A DNA stretch of 64,000 nt, taken from the NCBI GenBank assembly GCA_964455375.1, contig CAYVXE010000001.1, forward strand, positions 1 to 64,000, given 5' to 3'. The stretch is from CAYVXE01 sp964455375. GTDB taxonomy: Bacteria > Zhuqueibacterota > Zhuqueibacteria > Oceanimicrobiales > Oceanimicrobiaceae. Of this stretch, positions 35,354 through 44,102 are shown one piece after another (within the stretch, counting starts at the first letter, position 1; the number at the start of each line of letters is the position of its first letter). Under the pieces are notes generated by a model. That model searched no databases and was not told the origin of the DNA. It saw nothing but the letters and a program-made list of their open reading frames with translations. The position numbers were made by a program, and so were the translations under genes.

Positions 35354-36876
35354 GGTCCATCATGAAAGATGTTGAAACGGGGCATAATAATCTGACCATC
35401 GTTGAAAGGGCTTCAATCAATCTGCAGTCGGAAGCGATTGAGGAGTGGTTGTCCCTGCTGCGTTTTATGGCTGTGACTGTTATTCAAGATACTTTTTGTG
35501 TGGCTACCATACAAATCGGTGGAAACAAACTTCAAATCAAAACCCAAAAATCGATCTCTTCTGAGGATATCGCCGGATTAAAGAAGAAATTTGCAGAGGT
35601 TGAGACATTGCATTTTGAGCATATTGACACGATAATCAATTCTCAGGATGAAAATGACTACCGTTTTGATATGCAAAATCGGATTGAAGCCAGCTTTTTT
35701 TCCCCTCTCATCAACGAGGATTCCGAAGTTGCCTATGTTTATATTGCCGGTAGTCAGAAAACAAGTTTCATTGAAGCGCAAAAATTTTTCAGAAATCCCG
35801 GGCTGCTGGATTCTCTGAAGAATCTTCTGGAAATTATGTCTGGCAGGTTAGACCTGTTTGAAGCCCTTGTGGATAGAATATTCGATGGCGTCATTCTTAT
35901 TGATATGCAAAAACAGATTTTGCTCATAAATCCGGCAGCGATAAAATTGTTGGATATAAATAATGAAAGAAATTATGTCGGACAAAAAATAACCGAGTTG
36001 GGCGTTGATTTTGTCACGGATTTTCTTCTGGAAGCTTTGGAAAACAATCTTCATGAAATAAATAAAGTTGTCAGCAGTCCAAAAGACAAATCAAAATTGA
36101 TAGGAATTCACACTGAGTTACTAAAAAACGCCAGAAATGAACAAAGTTGCTGGATGATTTGTCTGAAGGACGTTACCATGAACTGGCAAGTAGACCAGAT
36201 GCGTTCATCCCTGACAATTGTTTCGCACGAAATAAAAACCCCATTGAATTCAATTCTTGGATCGATCGATTTATTACTCGATCAGGATTTGGGGACACTT
36301 AACCAAAGTCAAGTTCATTGCTTGAATATTGTGAAGGACGATACGGCCAGATTAAATCGCTTGCTTACAGATATTCTGGATTTAGCTCGATTTGAGGAGG
36401 GGGTTCAATTCATCGATCGGCGAAAACAGGTAGCACTGATCTTTTTGGTTAATAAGGTCATTGATTCTTTTAAGTCTTATGCACGTTCGAAAAATGTTAC
36501 GTTGATCAGTACCATTCCGAAGTCAATTCCGACATTTAGAGGTGACCGCGATAAGCTGCAGCAAGTTTTTTTCAATTTAGTCGAAAACAGTATCAAATAT
36601 TCATTGCCCGGCGGGCTTGTTCAAATACATGCGGACTTAAATAATTCTGTGCTGACACTGTGGATAAAAGACCAGGGCGTCGGAATCCCAGCCGCTGAAC
36701 ATGAAGCGATTTTCCAAAAATTTAAACAGCTAGACAATTTTGATGGCCAGGGCGAACGTGGATATGGCCTTGGTCTGAGCATTACTAAAGAAATTATTGA
36801 AGCATTAGGTGGAAAAATATGGGTGGAGAGCGAAGTCGGGAGAGGAAGTACATTTTATTTTACGATTCCTGTGTAG
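35350..36876 (+). CDS. PAS-containing sensor histidine kinase (pilus locus)
   Basis: The 508-residue protein is soluble: it lacks membrane segments and should sense a cytoplasmic signal. An N-terminal region (about 1-170) is of unknown fold, a PAS domain follows (about 175-285), then HisKA with the phosphoacceptor in VSHEIKTPLNS (His293 from the ATG at 35350) and HATPase_c with NLVENSIKYS, DQGVGIP and GYGLGLSI. A GAGG stands before the ATG at 35362, an alternative start. A lone receiver gene follows after 9 bp. The pair probably modulates pilus expression or motility rather than being PilS, which is usually membrane-bound. Confidence 0.88.
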   Translation: MRSIMKDVETGHNNLTIVERASINLQSEAIEEWLSLLRFMAVTVIQDTFCVATIQIGGNKLQIKTQKSISSEDIAGLKKKFAEVETLHFEHIDTIINSQDENDYRFDMQNRIEASFFSPLINEDSEVAYVYIAGSQKTSFIEAQKFFRNPGLLDSLKNLLEIMSGRLDLFEALVDRIFDGVILIDMQKQILLINPAAIKLLDINNERNYVGQKITELGVDFVTDFLLEALENNLHEINKVVSSPKDKSKLIGIHTELLKNARNEQSCWMICLKDVTMNWQVDQMRSSLTIVSHEIKTPLNSILGSIDLLLDQDLGTLNQSQVHCLNIVKDDTARLNRLLTDILDLARFEEGVQFIDRRKQVALIFLVNKVIDSFKSYARSKNVTLISTIPKSIPTFRGDRDKLQQVFFNLVENSIKYSLPGGLVQIHADLNNSVLTLWIKDQGVGIPAAEHEAIFQKFKQLDNFDGQGERGYGLGLSITKEIIEALGGKIWVESEVGRGSTFYFTIPV

Positions 36877-36885
36877 AGAAGAATC

Positions 36886-37263
36886 ATGGCAAAAAAAATA
36901 CTGATTGTAGAAGACTATGTGAATATTGTGGATGTCATGACTATGCGTCTCAATGCAATGGGCTATGAAGTGATTGCCGCGTATGACGGACAGCAAGGAT
37001 TAAATTTGGCGCGCACAAAGAATCCTGATTTAATCATTTTGGATGTTTTGCTGCCTAAAATGAACGGTTACAAAGTCAGTCGGTTGTTGAAATTCGATTC
37101 GAAGTATAAACACATTCCGATCATAATGTTGACCTCCAGAGAGACAAAGCGTCATGAACGATTAGGCTTTGAAACCGGTGCAGATGACTATGTTTACAAA
37201 TCCGACCAGAGCGGAAAGCTGCTGAAAGCTGTTCGAAAATATCTTGAACGGGTTACGACATAA
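36886..37263 (+). CDS. single-domain response regulator (receiver only)
   Basis: The 125-residue protein is a CheY-like receiver with phosphorylation site Asp53 (IILDVLLPK), acidic pair Glu9-Asp10 and the conserved Thr/Lys pair represented by MLTSRE and the Lys in VYKSD. The usual Lys-Pro dipeptide is Lys-Ser here. It lacks any output domain, so it presumably acts by binding a partner, as PilG/PilH-type proteins do in twitching systems. It follows the histidine kinase by 9 bp. Confidence 0.9.
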   Translation: MAKKILIVEDYVNIVDVMTMRLNAMGYEVIAAYDGQQGLNLARTKNPDLIILDVLLPKMNGYKVSRLLKFDSKYKHIPIIMLTSRETKRHERLGFETGADDYVYKSDQSGKLLKAVRKYLERVTT

Positions 37264-37267
37264 TACC

Positions 37268-37480
37268 ATGACGTTGTTTTTCAAAAAGACAGATCGAGGT
37301 GTTTATCTGGCGAATTTACCACAAAAAAAGGAAAGCTCGTGCAGAAATCTTTTCACCGGCTTTCTGAAATGGGGATCAGCCTTGCTGGACAGGCTATCGC
37401 TGAACTGCCTGAGCATTTTCGGAATGAACATGATTCTGGAAAAAAATAAAACCGGGTTTTATATATTAACTGACATTTAA
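37268..37480 (+). CDS. small hypothetical protein between receiver and pilB
   Basis: This 70-residue frame fills the 218-bp gap between the receiver and pilB almost exactly (ATG 5 bases after one stop, TAA one base before the next start). It is basic, with two short hydrophobic segments, and I recognise no domain. The tight fit supports a real gene, but it might also be a spacer with a chance frame. Confidence 0.4.
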   Translation: MTLFFKKTDRGVYLANLPQKKESSCRNLFTGFLKWGSALLDRLSLNCLSIFGMNMILEKNKTGFYILTDI

Positions 37481-37481
37481 A

Positions 37482-39197
37482 TTGATTACTGATGAAGATA
37501 GAAAATTCGGACAGCTCTTAATCAAACGGGGACTTCTTAAAGAACAGGAATTACTCGATGTTTTGAAATATAAAAAGCATCATGATGAAGAGCTCTCCAC
37601 GATCATTATTCATAAGGGGCTGGTAAACAAGAAAGCTGTATACAGTTGCCTTGCAGAATATTTAAACATTCCTTTCATTGAACTTTGTGATTATACCATA
37701 GACTCGCTGGTCCTGGAACTTGTTCCAAAAGACCTGGCCTTCCAATATAAAGCCATTCCCGTTTTTAAAATTGAAGATAGTCTAACCATTGCGATGGCTG
37801 AACCTGGTGATGTTCAGATAATAGATACATTGCACAGGGAAACTGGTTATAAAATCGAGCCGGCTGTGGCGGTGGAGGAAGAAATTCAAGACGCGCTTAA
37901 TTTGTATTACGAAGCGTCTTCGGAATTAGACTCCTCTTTGGATGAAGTCATTGAAAATATCAAGAATCAAAAGCCACAGGAAGATGAAAAAGAAAAGACA
38001 TCTGCTGAGAAGCTTAAACAACTCAGCGAAGGCACGCCGGTTGTAAAACTGGTGAATCTCATTATCAGTCAGGCGATTTTGGATAAAGCGAGCGACATCC
38101 ACATTGAACCGGAAGAAAACAGTTTGCAAGTCAGGTACCGTATTGATGGTGTATTACATGAAAACCTGAGTCCGCCAAAACATTTGCAAGCGGCTATCAT
38201 TTCCCGAATTAAAATTCTTGCCGATATGGATATCGCCGAAAGCAGAATACCGCAGGACGGCCGCTTTCAGGTGAATGTCAACGGCCGTGAAGTGGATTTA
38301 CGAGTTTCAACCCTGCCCACCGTGTATGGTGAAAATATTGTCATGCGAATTCTTGATAAAGGCAGTCTTACATTGAATATTGAGGATCTGGGATTTGATG
38401 ATGTTATGCTCGGTCAATTCAAACAAATATTGTCGAGCTCGTACGGCGTCATTTTAGTTTGCGGTCCCACCGGAAGTGGTAAGACGACCACACTTTACTC
38501 TGCTTTACAATCCATCAATACGCCGGATAAAAATATTATAACGGTGGAAGACCCCGTGGAGTACCGGCTGAAGCGTATCAGACAATCGCAAGTGAACATG
38601 AAAGCGGGTTTGACATTCGCTGTCGGTTTAAGGTCGATTTTGAGGCAAGACCCGGATATTATTATGGTCGGAGAAATCCGTGATACAGAAACGGCAAAAA
38701 TCGCAGTGGAGTCGGCTCTTACCGGACATTTGGTTTTATCCACTATTCACACAAATGATGCTCCCGGCGCACTAACCCGATTGTCTGAAATGGGTATCGA
38801 ACCATTTTTAGCGGCCTCCGCAACCGTGGGCGTCATGGCACAGCGGCTGGTACGTAAACTCTGTGATAACTGTAAGCAACCATATACCTTAAAAAAGACT
38901 GCTTTGCAGGATCTGAATCTTCCCGCTGAATTCCGGGAACTCACTATTTATCGTAATATGGGATGCAGCACTTGTAAAAACACAGGTTACAAAGGCCGTC
39001 TTGGTATCTATGAAATTATGGTTATTAATGAGGAACTGAGAGATTTAATTCTAAAAAAAGAATCGAGCCTTCTGGTAAGACAGGCGGCGTTTAAAAATGG
39101 TATGCGTAGTTTGCGACAGGACGGGTTACTGCGGGTTCGACAGGGTTTGACCTCGCTGGAGGAAGTGTTCAGAGTGACAAATGCAGATCAGGTGTGA
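37482..39197 (+). CDS. pilB: type IV pilus assembly ATPase PilB (GspE family)
   Basis: PilB is the cytoplasmic hexameric motor that drives pilus extension. The 571-residue product has an N-terminal MshEN-like domain (about 1-150), a CTE/ATPase core with Walker A GPTGSGKTTT at about 328-337, Asp box and Walker B (RQDPDIIMVGEIRDTETA), His box (LVLSTIHTND) and the zinc-binding pair CDNC and CSTC. The start must be the TTG at 37482, since no ATG or GTG lies between it and the upstream in-frame stop. No strong Shine-Dalgarno is present, so translation may be coupled to the small ORF before it. Confidence 0.93.
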   Translation: MITDEDRKFGQLLIKRGLLKEQELLDVLKYKKHHDEELSTIIIHKGLVNKKAVYSCLAEYLNIPFIELCDYTIDSLVLELVPKDLAFQYKAIPVFKIEDSLTIAMAEPGDVQIIDTLHRETGYKIEPAVAVEEEIQDALNLYYEASSELDSSLDEVIENIKNQKPQEDEKEKTSAEKLKQLSEGTPVVKLVNLIISQAILDKASDIHIEPEENSLQVRYRIDGVLHENLSPPKHLQAAIISRIKILADMDIAESRIPQDGRFQVNVNGREVDLRVSTLPTVYGENIVMRILDKGSLTLNIEDLGFDDVMLGQFKQILSSSYGVILVCGPTGSGKTTTLYSALQSINTPDKNIITVEDPVEYRLKRIRQSQVNMKAGLTFAVGLRSILRQDPDIIMVGEIRDTETAKIAVESALTGHLVLSTIHTNDAPGALTRLSEMGIEPFLAASATVGVMAQRLVRKLCDNCKQPYTLKKTALQDLNLPAEFRELTIYRNMGCSTCKNTGYKGRLGIYEIMVINEELRDLILKKESSLLVRQAAFKNGMRSLRQDGLLRVRQGLTSLEEVFRVTNADQV

Positions 39198-39269
39198 AGG
39201 TGCCGAAACTTTAACTTAAATTTATAAAAATAGTGACGATAAAAATGTTAAATAATTAGATAAAATATC

Positions 39270-40691
39270 ATGCAGTTATCCGGAAAAGTTACGATGGACA
39301 AAATCGCTTCTTTACTCGTTGTTGACGATGAAAACGAATTCACCAGAACGATCCGTGAAATTTTAGAGAAACATAATTACAGTGTAAGTGTGTCAGGCTC
39401 TGGCTATGAAGCATTGGAAATGTTGAATACCAAAGATTATGATCTTGTGCTATTAGACCTGACCATGCCGTTGATAAACGGTGTGCAAACTTTGAAAAGA
39501 ATTAAAAAAGCTGACCCCGGACTACCCGTTATAATTTTGACCGCCGATAGCAGGATAGGCACAGTCGTGGAGGCTATGAAATTAGGGGCATACGATTACT
39601 TTGCAAAGCCGCTGGACTGGAAGAAACTGGAGATTTCCATTAAAAATGCATTAATAACAAAAGAATTGCGCGGTGAAATTTCTCGTCTAAAAGGACAGCT
39701 CAAAAGCAAATACAGTTTTGAACAGGTAGTCGGGCAGAGTAAAAAAATGCAAGATATTTTCAAAAGTCTTGACCGCGTTGTAGATACAAATGTAACCGTA
39801 TCTATTCGTGGTGAAAGCGGAACCGGTAAGGAGTTACTGGCCAGGGCCATTCACTTCAACGGCCCGAGAAAGAACAAACCGTTTATCGCCGTGAATTGCG
39901 CCGCCATTCCGGACAATTTGCTGGAGAGTGAATTGTTCGGACATGAAAAAGGCGCATTTACCGGTGCGGTGGCGAAACGTTTAGGAAAGTTTGAACAGGC
40001 TGACGGCGGAACTATTTTTCTTGATGAAATCGGTGAAATGGCATCTGCTACGCAAGTAAAAATTTTACGTGTTTTACAGGAACGAAAATTTCAGCGGGTG
40101 GGTGGGAACAGTACTGTAAACGTAGATGTCAGGGTCATTTCCGCTACCAACAAGAATTTAGAGGAAGAGATGAGGAAGGGTAATTTCCGTGAAGATTTAT
40201 ATTACCGGATTAGTGTTTACCCGATATTCTTGCCGTCTCTCCGTGAACGGAAAGAAGACATCCCGACCCTCTCAGCCTGCTTTTTAGAAAAATTTAATCG
40301 ACAATATAAAAGAAAGGTAAGTACCATTTTACCTCGAACAATGGACTATCTGATCAATTATGATTGGCCGGGAAATGTGAGAGAGCTTGAGAATGTTCTT
40401 GAACGTTCTTTGCTGAATTCAACGAATGGTACTCTAGCCCCGGAGCATCTCCCAATCACTATCACATCCTACAAGGAAGACTTTAAATTGTCTGATTCGG
40501 TTATGGATTTGAAAAAAATTGTTCCTCTGACCCGCACAATTATTCCACTCAAGGAGTTGGAAAAAGAGGTGTTACTTCAGGCTTTGCGAATAACAAATTA
40601 TAATATGTCCAATGCAGCTCTGGAACTCGGAATCGGCAGAACGACATTATATAGAAAATTGGAAAAATACCGCATTCAACTACAGCGGTAA
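39270..40691 (+). CDS. sigma-54-dependent response regulator (NtrC/PilR family)
   Basis: The 473-residue activator has a receiver domain (phospho-Asp63, LLDLTMP), a sigma-54 AAA+ domain with Walker A GESGTGKE, the sigma-54 contact motif GAFTGA at 228-233 and Walker B GGTIFLDEIGE, and a Fis-type helix-turn-helix at the C-terminus (NMSNAALELGIGRTTLYRKL). It should activate promoters with -24/-12 elements; one lies in front of the pilin gene at 42154. An ATG at 39294 is an alternative start. It lies between pilB and pilC in the same direction. Confidence 0.93.
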   Translation: MQLSGKVTMDKIASLLVVDDENEFTRTIREILEKHNYSVSVSGSGYEALEMLNTKDYDLVLLDLTMPLINGVQTLKRIKKADPGLPVIILTADSRIGTVVEAMKLGAYDYFAKPLDWKKLEISIKNALITKELRGEISRLKGQLKSKYSFEQVVGQSKKMQDIFKSLDRVVDTNVTVSIRGESGTGKELLARAIHFNGPRKNKPFIAVNCAAIPDNLLESELFGHEKGAFTGAVAKRLGKFEQADGGTIFLDEIGEMASATQVKILRVLQERKFQRVGGNSTVNVDVRVISATNKNLEEEMRKGNFREDLYYRISVYPIFLPSLRERKEDIPTLSACFLEKFNRQYKRKVSTILPRTMDYLINYDWPGNVRELENVLERSLLNSTNGTLAPEHLPITITSYKEDFKLSDSVMDLKKIVPLTRTIIPLKELEKEVLLQALRITNYNMSNAALELGIGRTTLYRKLEKYRIQLQR

Positions 40692-40715
40692 AATCAACGT
40701 GTAAACAATTTTATT

Positions 40716-41924
40716 ATGTCTGATTTTGAATATAAAGCAATTGATGATTCCGGAATGGAAGTGATTCAAGTTATAGAAGCTTCAAGTGCCGATGAGGTGG
40801 CCGAGAAATTAGATAAGCTGGGCTATTTCCCCATAAATATTAAAGAGAAAAAAACTTCTTCGAGTATTTCGTTATTCAAAAAGAAGAAAAAGATCAAGCA
40901 GGCTGAGATTATTGTTTTTACCAGACAACTAGTTACGTTGCTGAAAGCAGGAGTCCCATTGTTATCTTGTTTGGAAGCTATGGTAAAGCAAACGGATAAC
41001 GAAGATTTACAGACAGTCATTCAGGATATTTATGTTGATATTGAGAGCGGTCACAGCTTTTCTGATGCGTTAGCGATACATCGGGACGAATTTTCCGATC
41101 TGTATGTAAACTCAATTAGGGCGGCTGAAATGGGTGGTGCTTTAGATGAGGTGTTGGAGCGCATCGCCTCCCTTATGGAACATGATATGGAAACACAATC
41201 CCGCATTAAATCAGCCATGCGATACCCAATTATCGTCATTATCAGTTTGGTAATGGCATTTATCGGGTTGATGTTGCTGGTCGTTCCAAACTTCATATCC
41301 TTGTTTGATTCAATGAAAATCGAATTACCTTTACCAACACGGGTATTGATTGGATTTCATCATATTCTAACTGAATACTGGTATGTTTTGGTTTTGGTTT
41401 TCGCTGTGGTTTATTTCGGTTTTATGCGGTATATAAAAACCGAAAAAGGCGCGTATCAGTGGGATAAATTTAAAATTAGTATACCGCTTTTGGGCCCTCT
41501 GAACTTAAAATCTTCGATGTCTCGATTCACGCGGATGTTTGAAACATTGAATAGCAGTGGTTTACCAATTTTGCAGACGTTGGATATTGCTTCTAAAACG
41601 GTGGGTAATTTGGTTATCAGTAAAGAAATAGAGAATGCAGCTTACGGTATTTTACAGGGCGAGGGAATAGCCGAGCCGTTGGGCAGGGGAAATATATTTC
41701 CTCCCATGGTCGTTCGAATGATCGCTATTGGTGAGCAATCCGGCTCGTTGGATACAATGTTGTTGAACGTGTCTAATCATTATGACACGGAGGTAGATTA
41801 TGCAGTTAAAAATTTAACGTCAATGATTGAACCGATTTTAACGGTTGGTGTAGGGGTGATCGTTTTGTTTCTGGCAATGGCGATTTTTCTACCAATGTGG
41901 GATTTGACGAAACTGGCTCAATAA
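40716..41924 (+). CDS. pilC: type IV pilus inner-membrane platform protein PilC
   Basis: PilC (GspF family) is the membrane platform rotated by PilB. The 402-residue protein has an N-terminal cytoplasmic part, two T2SSF domains (about 65-190 and 275-395) and three membrane helices, at about 167-190, 220-240 and 370-392. Typical family sequences VFTRQLVTLLKAGVPLL and SRFTRMFETLNSSGLPIL head each domain. It starts 24 bp after the regulator and is followed by a 314-bp gap and the pilin gene with its own promoter. Confidence 0.95.
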   Translation: MSDFEYKAIDDSGMEVIQVIEASSADEVAEKLDKLGYFPINIKEKKTSSSISLFKKKKKIKQAEIIVFTRQLVTLLKAGVPLLSCLEAMVKQTDNEDLQTVIQDIYVDIESGHSFSDALAIHRDEFSDLYVNSIRAAEMGGALDEVLERIASLMEHDMETQSRIKSAMRYPIIVIISLVMAFIGLMLLVVPNFISLFDSMKIELPLPTRVLIGFHHILTEYWYVLVLVFAVVYFGFMRYIKTEKGAYQWDKFKISIPLLGPLNLKSSMSRFTRMFETLNSSGLPILQTLDIASKTVGNLVISKEIENAAYGILQGEGIAEPLGRGNIFPPMVVRMIAIGEQSGSLDTMLLNVSNHYDTEVDYAVKNLTSMIEPILTVGVGVIVLFLAMAIFLPMWDLTKLAQ

Positions 41925-42153
41925 TCTTAATCTGGCAAGTGTTCCTAAATGAATCTTTTTAAAAGAAAAAGTGAAACACTATTCCAAAATGAAACAATGA
42001 ATGATCTAAGTTTCAGAAAAACAATGATATGGCGGGTGATGCGGATTTAGACATCTATGCGGTATTTCAGAATGGAACAAATATTTTTATTTTAAAAGAG
42101 GCTCCGTATTGCCTAACTTAATTAAAAACAACAAATAATTGCCATGAGTTACA

Positions 42154-42168
42154 TGGCATACAAGTTGC
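42154..42168 (+). promoter_or_regulatory. sigma-54 (-24/-12) promoter of the pilin gene
   Basis: TGGCA at 42154-42158 and TTGC at 42165-42168 place GG and GC exactly 12 bases apart, as sigma-54 holoenzyme needs; only the base after TGGCA (T rather than C) departs from the consensus core. A transcript would start near 42180, about 59 bp before the pilin ATG. The rest of the gap 41925-42238 is AT-rich and holds no gene; it may carry upstream activator sites for the regulator encoded at 39270. Confidence 0.8.
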
Positions 42169-42238
42169 GTTATGCGACATTACGGACAGGTAAACAAATA
42201 ATATCATTTATACTAATTCACTGATGGAGGTGTTTTTT

Positions 42239-42589
42239 ATGAAGAATCAAAGCGGTTTTACTTTGATTGAGTTGATCATGGTTATTGTGATTATCGGAAT
42301 TTTGGCTGCCATTGCCGTGCCGAAATTTGTTGATTTAAGCAGCAGCGCGCAAGCATCACAATGTAAAGCAAATCAGGCAGCTATCGAAGCGGCGGCATCC
42401 ATTGCTTATGCAGATAGCGCTATTGCAGGTAACGCCACGTTTCCAAGCAATTTAGCTGGCAGTATGTTTAAAACGGGGTCTGTCCCGACATGCCCGACGA
42501 CCGGAACTGCCTATTCTGCCGGAGCCGGCTACAACGCCACCACAGGTTTAGCGTCGTGTCCGACATCGATAACAACTCATGCACGGTGA
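42239..42589 (+). CDS. type IV major pilin-like protein
   Basis: The 116-residue prepilin has a six-residue leader ending in Gly and then FTLIELIMVIVIIGILAAIAVPKF, a near-perfect pilin N-helix with Glu at mature position 5. The short globular part has three Cys residues, which could form one disulfide. I chose the ATG at 42239 because TGGAGG lies 8 bases before it; the ATG at 42224 overlaps that site. The gene has its own sigma-54 promoter and a strong terminator after it, so it is likely made in excess as the major subunit. Confidence 0.92.
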   Translation: MKNQSGFTLIELIMVIVIIGILAAIAVPKFVDLSSSAQASQCKANQAAIEAAASIAYADSAIAGNATFPSNLAGSMFKTGSVPTCPTTGTAYSAGAGYNATTGLASCPTSITTHAR

Positions 42590-42619
42590 TGTATCGTTGG
42601 CGTAATTTTAAACGCGCAG

Positions 42620-42656
42620 AAAGGGAAGTCTTGCATTTTGTGGGCTTCCCTTTTTT
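42620..42656 (+). terminator. intrinsic terminator after the pilin gene
   Basis: AAAGGGAAG (42620-42628) pairs with CTTCCCTTT (42645-42653), a perfect 9-bp stem, and the strand continues with a T-run up to 42656. It probably limits read-through from the strong pilin promoter into the minor pilin genes, lowering their dose. Confidence 0.85.
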
Positions 42657-42684
42657 GTCTAAATAAATAACCACATTGAATTGT

Positions 42685-43182
42685 ATGAAATTATTCAAAG
42701 GACAAAAAGGCTTCTCTTTAATTGAACTCATTGTTACAATCGTGATTGTGGGAGTTTTATCCTATGTCGTGACTGCAAATTACCATAATTCTTATACCAG
42801 TGTTCAATACCAATCAATGATTCATAAAATCGCCGCTGATATGCGTTATGCCAGAGAGTTGGCTGTAACCAGTGGACAAAGTACAAGCGTCTTTGTCGAC
42901 CCGTCTCACAATCGATATTACCTGAAATGGGCTGATGGTTCCTATTTGCAAAATCCGTTGAAGGGAGGAAATTTTATTATTGAACTTGGAAAAGGCGATG
43001 TACCAAATGTACAGATAACCCAAACAGCCTTTTCCGGTGGGCGGTTAGACTTTAATAGATCTGGAGTACCCTTGAATGCCGGAAGCCCTTATTCTGGTAA
43101 ATTGACCTTACTGGTATTAAACAATGCAAAAAAAGTGAGTGTGACTGCAAATACCGGGTATATAAAAATTGAAGATATGTGA
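42685..43182 (+). CDS. minor pilin, GspH/FimT-like
   Basis: The 165-residue protein has a leader ending in Gly, then FSLIELIVTIVIVGVLSYVV, the processed pilin helix. The following domain (DMRYARELAVTSGQSTSVFVD) is typical of GspH/FimT pseudopilins. I chose the ATG at 42685; the frame also has an in-frame TTG at 42676. It is the first of four tightly packed minor pilin genes and overlaps the next one slightly or nearly abuts it. Confidence 0.85.
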   Translation: MKLFKGQKGFSLIELIVTIVIVGVLSYVVTANYHNSYTSVQYQSMIHKIAADMRYARELAVTSGQSTSVFVDPSHNRYYLKWADGSYLQNPLKGGNFIIELGKGDVPNVQITQTAFSGGRLDFNRSGVPLNAGSPYSGKLTLLVLNNAKKVSVTANTGYIKIEDM

Positions 43183-43186
43183 TAAA

Positions 43187-43681
43187 ATGAGTCGGGTTAA
43201 TCTTTCTCAGAAAGGATTTACGTTAATTGAGTTGATTATGGTCATGGTGATGGTTACGACACTTGCCGGGTTCATCGGAAATATCATTTACTATGAAGTC
43301 AATACATACAAAATTGTTGCAAATCGAAAAGAAGCATTGCAGAATTCACGTTTTGCCTTTCGTAAAATTGCCACTGATGTGAGACAAATTATCGCCCAGG
43401 ATAGTATTTTTAAAGCCACAGCCGATTCCATTCGATTTAAGGATGTAAACAATAATGAAATTGCATACAAATTTACAGATAATGAAATTCTACGCAACGA
43501 CGATGTTTTGATCGATGGAATTTCCACGTTCCAGTTCTCGTATTTTAATAATAATGGCAATCAGTTAATATTGCCAATTAACGATATGAAGAACATTCGC
43601 TCCATTGCATTATTTTTATCATTGCAAGTTCAAGGTAAGACGGTTGTCTCTCATATGAAAGTTACGCCACGAAATTTTTAA
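43187..43681 (+). CDS. minor pilin (prepilin-type N-terminus)
   Basis: The 164-residue product begins with a leader up to Gly, then FTLIELIMVMVMVTTLAGFI. The C-terminal part is beta-rich and resembles the PilW/GspJ-type minor subunits in length and position, but I cannot assign it firmly. The ATG at 43187 is 4 bases after the stop of the previous gene. Confidence 0.8.
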   Translation: MSRVNLSQKGFTLIELIMVMVMVTTLAGFIGNIIYYEVNTYKIVANRKEALQNSRFAFRKIATDVRQIIAQDSIFKATADSIRFKDVNNNEIAYKFTDNEILRNDDVLIDGISTFQFSYFNNNGNQLILPINDMKNIRSIALFLSLQVQGKTVVSHMKVTPRNF

Positions 43682-43689
43682 CAAGTACT

Positions 43690-44100
43690 ATGATGAACTT
43701 GTTTAAAGACAAAATTTTTGCTCGTCATCGTACAAATGACCAGGCAGGGTTTACGCTCATTGAAATAATCCTGGTTATGATATTTCTAAGTGTTGCATTG
43801 CTGGCCACAATGAATATGATTTCCACAAGCCTGTCAAAAAGCTTTGATATGGATATCATCTCAACGGCTAACAATCTTGCGAATGAGCAGATGGAAAAAA
43901 TATTTACTGACAAAAAAAGCAAAGGCTATGGTTATGTGGTCTCTGAAAATTATCCCCCTGAAACAAATGCCGGTGGGTTTCAGGGATTCAACAGATATGT
44001 CACGATCATCACTTATTCAACCAACAAAAAGATCGTCGTTACCGTAACGCATGCTTCAATTGATGATTTTATTTTAATATCGTATTTGACTAACTATTGA
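43690..44100 (+). CDS. minor pilin, PilV/GspI-like
   Basis: The 136-residue protein has a longer basic leader, then Gly and FTLIEIILVMIFLSVALLATMNMI, and an ANNLANEQMEKI helix typical of PilV/GspI subunits. It starts 8 bp after the previous stop and its own stop nearly abuts the next gene (ATG at 44103). Confidence 0.85.
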   Translation: MMNLFKDKIFARHRTNDQAGFTLIEIILVMIFLSVALLATMNMISTSLSKSFDMDIISTANNLANEQMEKIFTDKKSKGYGYVVSENYPPETNAGGFQGFNRYVTIITYSTNKKIVVTVTHASIDDFILISYLTNY

Positions 44101-44102
44101 TT

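Noticed and set aside
39270..40691. Assigning the sigma-54 activator and histidine kinase as PilR and PilS
   Set aside because: The kinase is soluble and has a separate receiver partner, so the pairing cannot be fixed from sequence.
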